Positions 33,398-38,941 of a DNA stretch of 38,941 bases are shown here, one piece after another. The notes beneath the pieces are model-generated. The model was not told the DNA's origin. It did no database searches and saw only the letters and a program-made list of their open reading frames with translations. Location: positions 1 to 38,941 of the forward strand of contig CAZCQP010000026.1 in NCBI GenBank assembly GCA_964500895.1, given 5' to 3'. Position 1 is the first letter of the stretch. Every line of letters starts with the position of its first letter. The stretch comes from CAZCQP01 sp964500895. Lineage in GTDB: Bacteria > Bacillota > Clostridia > Lachnospirales > JAISER01. Both the position numbers and the translations under genes were made by a program.

Positions 33398-34660
33398 TCA
33401 ATCCGGCTTATGCACCCGCTTAATGTCCGCCCCAAGGGCCGAAAGCTTTTCTTCAATGGCTTCGTAGCCACGGTCAATGTACTTCACGTTGCCAATGGTG
33501 GTGGGGCCTTTTGCAGCCAGACCAGCCACAATAAGGGCTGCCCCTGCCCGTAAATCCGTGGCCAAAACTTCCGCCCCGGTAAGGTACGGTTTGCCTTCCA
33601 CAATGGCTACCCGGCCGTCTACGGTGATGTTGGCACCCAGCCGTTTCAGTTCGTTAATGTATTGGTACCGGTTTTCCCACACGGTTTCCGTAATGATGCC
33701 CGTGCCGTTGGCCACGCTAAGAAGGGCGGCCATTTGTGGCTGTAAATCTGTTGGGAAGCCGGGATATGTCATGGTTTTAATGTTGGCACTTTGCATGGCG
33801 TCGTTGCCAATGATGCGGATGTAGTCGTCCCCTTCAATCACCTGGCAATGCATTTCCAAAAGCTTGGCGGTTAAGGAATCCATGTGCTTGGGAATGATGT
33901 TGGTAACGGTCACATCCCCTTTGGTAATGGCGGCGGCAATCATGTAGGTGCCGGTTTCAATTTGGTCTGGAATGATCATGTATTCGCAACCGTGCAGCTT
34001 AGGCACCCCAGTGATGCGGATGATGTCTGTGCCTGCACCCTTTACGTTGGCCCCCAACATGTTTAAGAAGTTGGCGGTGTCTACCACGTGAGGTTCTTTG
34101 GCTGCGTTTTCAATGATGGTGGTACCTTCGGCGTAAATGGCGGCCAACATGATGTTAATGGTGGCCCCAACGCTAACCACGTCCAGGTAAATGCTGGCCC
34201 CGGTTAGTTTTTCGGCTTCGGCTTTTACCATGCCGTATTCCACGGTGACTTTAGCGCCCAGCGCTTCCAACCCTTTAATGTGCTGGTCTATGGGTCTGGT
34301 GCCAAAATTACAGCCCCCGGGCAAAGGCACTTCTGCCTTTTTAAAACGCCCTAAAAGCACCCCCAGCAAATAATAGGAAGCCCGAATTTTTTTAACAGAT
34401 TCGTAAGTGGCCCGGTAGTCCGTAATGCTACGGCTATCAATGACCAACGTATGTTTATCTCTAAAAGTGCAGGTGGCCCCAAGCTTGGTCATGGCATCCA
34501 CCAATGTTAACACATCTTCAATGTGGGGCAGGTTCTCAATGACGCACACATCATTGGCTGCAATGGCCGCCGGGATGATGGCCACAGCCCCGTTTTTGGC
34601 TCCGTTGACGGAAACTGTGCCTTTCAGGGGCTTCTGGCCGTTTATGACAATAAAATCCAT
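33398..34660 (-). CDS. murA: UDP-N-acetylglucosamine 1-carboxyvinyltransferase
   Basis: A 420-residue enzyme of the first committed step of peptidoglycan synthesis, transferring enolpyruvate from PEP to UDP-GlcNAc. The N-terminal NGAKNGAVAIIPA keeps the substrate Lys and Asn, but the next residue, usually Ala, is Gly. The catalytic Cys lies in PGGCNFGTRPIDQH, so fosfomycin sensitivity would be expected. The conserved Asp is in YPGFPTDLQPQ. Ribosome-binding site GAGGTG. A 16-nt tandem repeat stands upstream. Confidence 0.95.
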   Translation of the reverse strand: MDFIVINGQKPLKGTVSVNGAKNGAVAIIPAAIAANDVCVIENLPHIEDVLTLVDAMTKLGATCTFRDKHTLVIDSRSITDYRATYESVKKIRASYYLLGVLLGRFKKAEVPLPGGCNFGTRPIDQHIKGLEALGAKVTVEYGMVKAEAEKLTGASIYLDVVSVGATINIMLAAIYAEGTTIIENAAKEPHVVDTANFLNMLGANVKGAGTDIIRITGVPKLHGCEYMIIPDQIETGTYMIAAAITKGDVTVTNIIPKHMDSLTAKLLEMHCQVIEGDDYIRIIGNDAMQSANIKTMTYPGFPTDLQPQMAALLSVANGTGIITETVWENRYQYINELKRLGANITVDGRVAIVEGKPYLTGAEVLATDLRAGAALIVAGLAAKGPTTIGNVKYIDRGYEAIEEKLSALGADIKRVHKPD

Positions 34661-34701
34661 AAGGACACCTCAAACTATCAATACAGGTATATGAATTAAA
34701 G

Positions 34702-34734
34702 AAGCTTACAAATTACTAAAGCTTACAAATTACT
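34702..34734. repeat. Tandem repeat upstream of murA
   Basis: AAGCTTACAAATTACT occurs at 34702-34717 and 34719-34734, a 17-bp period, between ppk and murA. It may be regulatory or a slippage product. Confidence 0.8.
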
Positions 34735-34749
34735 TAAAGTATTATAACA

Positions 34750-36855
34750 TTATCTTTTCATTTGTAAAGCTTTTTCTTTCTTTCCCGTATGGTAGGCTTC
34801 CAGCTTTTGGGCGGTTAGTGCGTATAAAGCCAGTTGGGAAGAAACCCGTTCCTTTTCTTTTGTATGGGGCTTCTGGTAGATGCCGTCGGGCTGTTGTAGC
34901 CGCAACTTTTGGGTGTCTGCAAACATGATGGACAGCATCTCAATAAGCTGCTGTTGCAACCGGCCGCTTTCAATGGGAAAAGCCACTTCAATGCGGCGGT
35001 CCAGGTTTCTTGGCATCCAGTCTGCGCTGGACAAGAGCACTTTGGGGCTTCCATTATTGGCAAAATAAAAAATACGGCTGTGTTCCAGAAAACGGTCCAC
35101 CACGCTGGCCACGGTGATGTTGTGGCTGACCCCTTCCACTTGAGCCCGTAGGCAGCAAATGCCCCGCACCATCAGCTGAATTTTAACCCCAGCCATAGAC
35201 GCCCGGTACAAGGCTTTAATCACGTCTGTGTCCACCAGGGCGTTGATTTTGGCCATAATGTGGGCGGGTTTTCCTGCTTGGGCATGGGCGGTTTCTTGGT
35301 CTATGTAACCGATGATGGCTTCCCGCAAAGACATGGGGGCCACATGGAGCCGCTGCCAGTCGTTCATGGCGCTGTAGCCGGTGATGACGTTAAACAAGGC
35401 GGAAACATCTTGCCCGTAGGCTTCTTTACAGGTGAAAAGCCCTAAATCTGTGTAAATTTTGGCGGTGGTGTCGTTGTAGTTGCCGGTGCCCATGTGGACG
35501 TACCGGCGGATGCCGTCAGGTTCCCGGCGCACCACCAGGCAAAGTTTGCAGTGGGTTTTAAGCCCTGCCACCCCGTACACCACGTGGCAGCCCGCTTTTT
35601 CTAAAGTTTTGGCCCAAATGATGTTGTTTTCCTCGTCGAACCGGGCTTTCAGCTCTACCAGCACCGTCACTTGCTTGCCCTTTTCGGCGGCCTGTATCAA
35701 GGCTTGAATGATGGGGGAATGGCCAGACACCCGATACAAAGTTTGCTTAATGGCCAGTACGTCCGGGTCTGTGGCGGCGGCTTTCACAAAGTTCACCACA
35801 CAGTCGAAGCTTTCAAAAGGATGGGAAACCAAAATGTCCCGGGCTTTAATGGCCTCGAACACCCCTTTGTTTAAAAAGTCCACACTGGGCAAGGGGGGCA
35901 AAGGGGCAAAACGTAAATGGTCGTAACCTTGCATGGAAGCAATGGCCATCCACATGGTTAAGTCCATAGGCCCGGTGGTTTCAAAGATTCTGGCTTCGTC
36001 TAAGGTAAAGGCGTTAATTAAAAATTGCCGGCAGGATTCCTCCATGCTCTTTTCAATTTCGATGCGCACCGGTTGCCCCCATTTGCGCCTTTTCACATAC
36101 GCTTCAATTTCCAGCAACAAGTCCCCCACGTCTTCCTCGTCCACTTCAAAGTCCGAATCTCTGGTTAAGCGAAACAAAGAAGCGCTGACCACTTTATAGC
36201 CGGTAAACAATGTGGGCAAGTACGCCCGGATGACACTTTCTAAATAAATAAACCCTTGGCTGCCATCCTCCTCCTTGGGCAGTTCCAACAGCCGTGGCAC
36301 CACGGTAGGTACTTGCACCACCGCAAATAAATGGTTGGCCTTTTTCCCTTTTTTACCGTGCAGTTCCACAATAAAGTTTAAGGATTTATTGTTCAGCAAT
36401 GGAAAGGGGTGGCTTTGGTCTATGGCCATGGGGGTAATGATGGGGTAGACGGTGCTGTCGAAATAAGCCTTCACAAAGGGGGTGTAGGTTTCCGGCAGCG
36501 TTTCTTCTGTATAAAAAGAAAGCCCTTCTTTTTCTAATGCGGGCAAAATGTTTTGAAGCAGTAATGTGGTTTGTCTTTGGGCGAACTGGTGGGTATGGGT
36601 GAAGATGTGCCCCAGTTGGGCTTTGGGGGTTAGCCCGGAGTGGTCCGGCGCTTCGACCTGGGCGGCCACTTGCCCCAGCACGTGAGACACACGCACCATA
36701 AAAAACTCGTCCAGGTTAGAGGCAGAAATGGCCAGAAATTTAAGACGCTCTAAAAGGGGGGTGTCTAGGTCTTCGGCTTCTTCCAGCACCCGGTCGTTAA
36801 AAGATAGCCAGCTCAGTTCACGGTTTGCGTATAAAGATGGGTCGGACAGTTTCAT
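34750..36855 (-). CDS. Polyphosphate kinase 1
   Basis: A 701-residue PPK1 that reversibly makes polyphosphate from ATP. N-terminal NRELSWLSFNDRVLEEA and the NLDEFFMVRVSHV region are conserved. The central YRVSGHSPIIQALIQAAEKGKQV and the autophosphorylated His in YVHMGTGNYNDTTA are visible; the second His domain has CCLRAQVEGVSHNI and the DRFLEHSRIFYF segment. Ribosome-binding site TAGGAGT. It precedes murA by about 90 nt on the same strand. Polyphosphate supports stress survival and motility in many bacteria. Confidence 0.95.
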   Translation of the reverse strand: MKLSDPSLYANRELSWLSFNDRVLEEAEDLDTPLLERLKFLAISASNLDEFFMVRVSHVLGQVAAQVEAPDHSGLTPKAQLGHIFTHTHQFAQRQTTLLLQNILPALEKEGLSFYTEETLPETYTPFVKAYFDSTVYPIITPMAIDQSHPFPLLNNKSLNFIVELHGKKGKKANHLFAVVQVPTVVPRLLELPKEEDGSQGFIYLESVIRAYLPTLFTGYKVVSASLFRLTRDSDFEVDEEDVGDLLLEIEAYVKRRKWGQPVRIEIEKSMEESCRQFLINAFTLDEARIFETTGPMDLTMWMAIASMQGYDHLRFAPLPPLPSVDFLNKGVFEAIKARDILVSHPFESFDCVVNFVKAAATDPDVLAIKQTLYRVSGHSPIIQALIQAAEKGKQVTVLVELKARFDEENNIIWAKTLEKAGCHVVYGVAGLKTHCKLCLVVRREPDGIRRYVHMGTGNYNDTTAKIYTDLGLFTCKEAYGQDVSALFNVITGYSAMNDWQRLHVAPMSLREAIIGYIDQETAHAQAGKPAHIMAKINALVDTDVIKALYRASMAGVKIQLMVRGICCLRAQVEGVSHNITVASVVDRFLEHSRIFYFANNGSPKVLLSSADWMPRNLDRRIEVAFPIESGRLQQQLIEMLSIMFADTQKLRLQQPDGIYQKPHTKEKERVSSQLALYALTAQKLEAYHTGKKEKALQMKR

Positions 36856-36873
36856 GATGCCATACTCCTAAAT

Positions 36874-36930
36874 GAAAAGCTTTTTGAAGGGTTCGGGAAA
36901 CTTTTTCTTGAAAAAGTTTCCCGAGGTTTT
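36874..36930 (-). repeat. Dispersed palindromic element, copy 5
   Basis: Hairpin at 36893-36924 with perfect 15-nt arms TCGGGAAACTTTTTC and complement. Compared with copies 1 and 2, both arms carry matching changes, so the stem is preserved. Linker and GAAAAGCTTTTT follow in the usual order relative to the upstream aminotransferase gene. Confidence 0.88.
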
Positions 36931-36936
36931 ATGTTC

Positions 36937-38118
36937 TTACTTTTGCAGCGCTAAGCGCAGTTTATCCAGCCCTTTGGCCAGGGTTTCTCTAGGGCAGGCA
37001 AAATTCACCCGCAAATACCCTTCCCCACCCAAGCCAAACATACGCCCACCGTTTAACAGCAGGTTCTGTTCCAGCATGGCCGCCTCTAGCTTTTCGCCGT
37101 TGGGTTCATAGGCACGGCAGTCCAGCCATGCCAGGTAAGTGGCTTCCGGTTTTGAAAAGCCAAGCTTAGGCAAGTGGGTTTTAAAATATTCGTCCATAAA
37201 GTTAATGTTGCCTTCCAAATAGGCCAGCAGTTCCTCCAGCCAGGCAATGCCTTCCGGGGAATAAGCCGCTGTGGTGGCCGCAATGCCAAAAGCATTTAAG
37301 CTCACTTGAATTTTAATGGTTTCTTCACGCACCCGTTTCCGCAGGGCATCGTTGGGCAAAATGGCATAACCCAAGCAAAGGCCGGCCACATTAAAGGTTT
37401 TGCTGGCGGCGGTTAAAATAACGGCGTTTTGGGCGTAGGCTTCCCCTAACGTGGCATAGGTGGTGTGGGAAACCCCAGCGTTTGGAAACACCAGGTCGTT
37501 ATGGATTTCGTCTGCCACCACCAAAACCCCATGGCGGTTACAAATATCCCCCAGGCGCATTAAGTCTTCCTTAGCCCACACTTGCCCCACCGGGTTGTGG
37601 GGGCTGCACAAAACAATCATTTTGGCTTGTTTGGCCTTTTCTTCCAAATCTTCAAAATCTATGTAATAACGACCGTCTTTTAAAATAAGGGGGTTGTCCA
37701 GGGTTTCCCGGCCGTTGGCGTTAATCACCCGGCGGAAAGGATGGTACACAGGGGGTTGCACAATCACCTTGTCTCCCGGCTGGGTAAAGCAATTAACCAT
37801 GTAGGCCAGCGCCGGAACAAGCCCGGTGAAAGGCACAATCCAGTCTTTTTTAATGTGCCAGCCATGCCGTTCTTTTTGCCAAGCCACCACTTTTTCGTAA
37901 AAGTCTGTCAACGGCTCTGAATAGCCGTAAATGCCGTGGGTGGCCAGCTTGGTTACGGCCTCTGTAACACAAGGCGGGCACATAAAATCCATGTCGGCAA
38001 TCCACATGGAAACGGTGTCGTCGCCAGTAACGTTAAACTGGGATTTTAAATATTCCCGGTCATGCTTGACGGAAAGGGTATTGTCTCTGCAAATTACACG
38101 ATGGAAGTCGTGGGCCAT
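36937..38118 (-). CDS. MalY/PatB-type PLP-dependent aminotransferase or C-S lyase
   Basis: A 393-residue fold-type I PLP enzyme. MWIADMDFMCPPCVTEA at the N-terminus and the PQPPVYHPF segment are typical of the MalY/PatB group, often cystathionine beta-lyases acting in methionine synthesis or sulfur turnover. The PLP Lys is in TAASKTFNVAGL, and the cofactor Asp in VVADEIHNDLV. The C-terminal GLGGEGYLRVNFACP contains the carboxylate-binding Arg. ATG 38118 is chosen, with AAGG 8 nt upstream. The exact substrate is not fixed by sequence. Confidence 0.9.
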   Translation of the reverse strand: MAHDFHRVICRDNTLSVKHDREYLKSQFNVTGDDTVSMWIADMDFMCPPCVTEAVTKLATHGIYGYSEPLTDFYEKVVAWQKERHGWHIKKDWIVPFTGLVPALAYMVNCFTQPGDKVIVQPPVYHPFRRVINANGRETLDNPLILKDGRYYIDFEDLEEKAKQAKMIVLCSPHNPVGQVWAKEDLMRLGDICNRHGVLVVADEIHNDLVFPNAGVSHTTYATLGEAYAQNAVILTAASKTFNVAGLCLGYAILPNDALRKRVREETIKIQVSLNAFGIAATTAAYSPEGIAWLEELLAYLEGNINFMDEYFKTHLPKLGFSKPEATYLAWLDCRAYEPNGEKLEAAMLEQNLLLNGGRMFGLGGEGYLRVNFACPRETLAKGLDKLRLALQK

Positions 38119-38202
38119 TGCCATCACCTTCTCTTTAGTTTATAGTTTTTAGTCTTTACTCTATATTCTATATATTAAAAAAAGTATGCAAAAAAGAAAA
38201 AA

Positions 38203-38231
38203 AGCTTCCCGGCGCTATAAGACCGGGAGCT
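38203..38231 (-). terminator. Ferredoxin terminator
   Basis: Minus strand AGCTCCCGG...CCGGGAAGCT stem followed by TTTTTTTCTTTTTT, 14 nt after the ferredoxin stop. A textbook intrinsic terminator. Confidence 0.88.
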
Positions 38232-38244
38232 TATGTTTTGAGGA

Positions 38245-38415
38245 TTAGTCCTCTTTAGGAGCGCCCACAGGACACACATCTGCACAAGCGCCACAAGATG
38301 TACACTTATCTGCATCAATCGTGAAATAGCTATCTCCTTGAGAAATGCAGGATACGGGGCATTCGCTTTCGCAAGCGCCACAGTTTACACATTCATCGCT
38401 AATTTTAAAAGCCAT
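38245..38415 (-). CDS. 2[4Fe-4S] ferredoxin
   Basis: A 56-residue electron carrier with two cluster motifs: Cys 9, 12, 15 and 19, and Cys 38, 41, 44 and 48 (CX2CX2CX3CP), the pattern of clostridial ferredoxins. Reading begins MAFKISDECVNCGACE. GGAGGTG precedes the ATG, a promoter-like pair TTGATT-17-TAAAAT lies at 38463-38491, and a strong terminator follows the stop, so it is probably monocistronic. It could feed the iron-sulfur flavoprotein at 19737. Confidence 0.96.
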   Translation of the reverse strand: MAFKISDECVNCGACESECPVSCISQGDSYFTIDADKCTSCGACADVCPVGAPKED

Positions 38416-38462
38416 GGTACACACACCTCCATATAATTAGAAACACTAAGGTTTCTTTCCGT

Positions 38463-38491
38463 ATTTTATAATATTATTCACAAATAATCAA
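38463..38491 (-). promoter_or_regulatory. Possible ferredoxin promoter
   Basis: Minus strand -35 TTGATT (38486-38491), 17-nt spacer, -10 TAAAAT (38463-38468), 48 nt before the ATG. Confidence 0.5.
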
Positions 38492-38581
38492 GAGCAAAGT
38501 TAAATTTGTTTTAAGGAACTTTTATGAAATAAAATAACAAAAAAAGCGTTAAACCTTATAAAGGCTAACACTTTTAAAATA

Positions 38582-38654
38582 TGGAGACAACTGGGTTCGA
38601 ACCAGTGACCCCCAGCTTGTCGAGCTGGTGCTCTCCCGGCTGAGCTATGCCTCC
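38582..38654 (-). tRNA. tRNA-Val (anticodon GAC), C at position 33
   Basis: Cloverleaf of 73 nt: acceptor GGAGGCA/TGTCTCC, D stem GCTC/GAGC, anticodon stem CCAGC/GCTGG with loop TCGACAA, T arm ACTGG TTCGAAC CCAGT, discriminator A. The loop gives anticodon GAC at 34-36 but C rather than the near-universal U at position 33. CCA is not encoded. It is downstream of tRNA-Val(CAC), behind a terminator-like hairpin. Confidence 0.88.
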
Positions 38655-38679
38655 GGGAACAAATGTATAATTAAAAACC

Positions 38680-38708
38680 AATCCAGAGGCTTAAAAAGCC
38701 TCTGGATT
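38680..38708 (-). terminator. Hairpin between the two valine tRNAs
   Basis: Perfect 11-bp stem AATCCAGAGGC/GCCTCTGGATT with a 7-nt T-rich/AA loop, followed on the minus strand by GGTTTTTAATT. Lies just after tRNA-Val(CAC). Confidence 0.75.
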
Positions 38709-38713
38709 CTAAA

Positions 38714-38786
38714 TGGAGACAACAGGGCTCGAACCTGTGACCTCTCGCGTGTGAGGCGAACGCTCTCCCAGCTGAGCTATGCCTCC
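38714..38786 (-). tRNA. tRNA-Val (anticodon CAC)
   Basis: 73-nt cloverleaf with the same acceptor stem as the neighbouring tRNA, anticodon stem TTCGC/GCGAG, loop CTCACAC (U33 present, anticodon CAC, reads GUG), T arm ACAGG TTCGAGC CCTGT. No encoded CCA. Confidence 0.93.
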
Positions 38787-38819
38787 GAGCATAGGCTTGT
38801 CTTGCTTTAAGCCTTCACA

Positions 38820-38848
38820 AGTATAACCTATCTTTTTAAAAATTTCAA
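38820..38848 (-). promoter_or_regulatory. Promoter of the valine tRNA genes
   Basis: Minus strand -35 TTGAAA (38843-38848), 17-nt spacer, -10 TATACT (38820-38825), about 34 nt before tRNA-Val(CAC). Confidence 0.82.
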
Positions 38849-38887
38849 TAGTTTTTTAAAAAAATTTGTAAAATTGCGGTAGAGGCT

Positions 38888-38941
38888 TTAGAAAAATGCC
38901 CGTAGGGTGAGCATGAAACCAAAAATCATGAGGGGGATGCC
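38888..38941 (-). CDS. Possible C-terminal end of a membrane protein (partial)
   Basis: The minus strand is open from the window edge to a TAA at 38888-38890, giving 17 hydrophobic residues (GIPLMIFGFMLTLRAFF). This looks like the last membrane helix of a protein encoded beyond the window. It is too short to identify and could be chance. Confidence 0.3.
   Translation of the reverse strand, partial: GIPLMIFGFMLTLRAFF

Noticed and set aside
38582..38654. Calling this tRNA as serine with anticodon CGA (shifting the loop by one)
   Set aside because: That would keep U33 but break the 7-nt loop, and the long variable arm of tRNA-Ser is missing.

Overview
The window is the replication-origin neighbourhood of a low-to-mid GC, probably spore-forming Firmicute of the class Clostridia. 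This rests on the gene content (dnaA, dnaN, recF, gyrB, gyrA, rpmH, rnpA, yidD, yidC/spoIIIJ, jag, mnmE, mnmG, rsmG, noc), on a CotS-like spore-coat kinase homologue, on Rex, and on a short clostridial 2[4Fe-4S] ferredoxin. The genus cannot be told from the sequence alone.

Layout, left to right. (1) 66-3764, minus strand: an rbsC-rbsA-rbsB type sugar ABC transporter. (2) 4052-8470, plus strand: a small membrane-anchored protein of unknown function, CCA-adding enzyme, CotS-like protein, a secreted CAP-domain protein and 5-formyl-THF cyclo-ligase. (3) 8540-16992, minus: the rpmH-rnpA-yidD-yidC-jag-mnmE-mnmG-(unknown)-rsmG-noc cluster for ribosome and tRNA maturation, membrane insertion and nucleoid occlusion. 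(4) 17187-26237, minus: dnaA-dnaN-recF-gyrB-(iron-sulfur flavoprotein)-gyrA. (5) 26238-26782: the dnaA upstream part of the origin, with DnaA boxes, a dnaA promoter and an inserted MITE-like element. (6) 26783-38415, minus: traX-like gene, rex, ABC-F ATPase, topB, walJ, murA, ppk, malY/patB-type aminotransferase, ferredoxin. (7) 38582-38786, minus: two valine tRNAs.

The origin is readable in detail. The dnaA-dnaN gap holds DnaA boxes followed by a G-rich run, six DnaA-trio type trinucleotides and an AT-rich tract, the basal unwinding layout described for Bacillus subtilis. More boxes lie upstream of dnaA, and a third cluster overlaps the mnmG promoter about 12 kb away. Unlike the usual Firmicute arrangement, the rpmH-noc cluster is not divergent from dnaA: it lies downstream of gyrA on the same strand. 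Everything to the right of dnaA is also on the minus strand, so those genes, including murA and the tRNAs, would face a rightward fork head-on.

The other notable feature class is palindromic intergenic DNA: five clear copies plus one decayed copy of a 32-nt hairpin element, two MITE-like elements of about 166 bp (one between rpmH and rnpA, one in the dnaA leader), and a third long inverted repeat at the 3' end of the traX-like gene. GyrB carries Asn at the residue equivalent to E. coli Asp426, a known quinolone-resistance position. I found no CRISPR array, phage, intact transposase or obviously new multi-gene system; the novelty is mostly in origin architecture and repeats.
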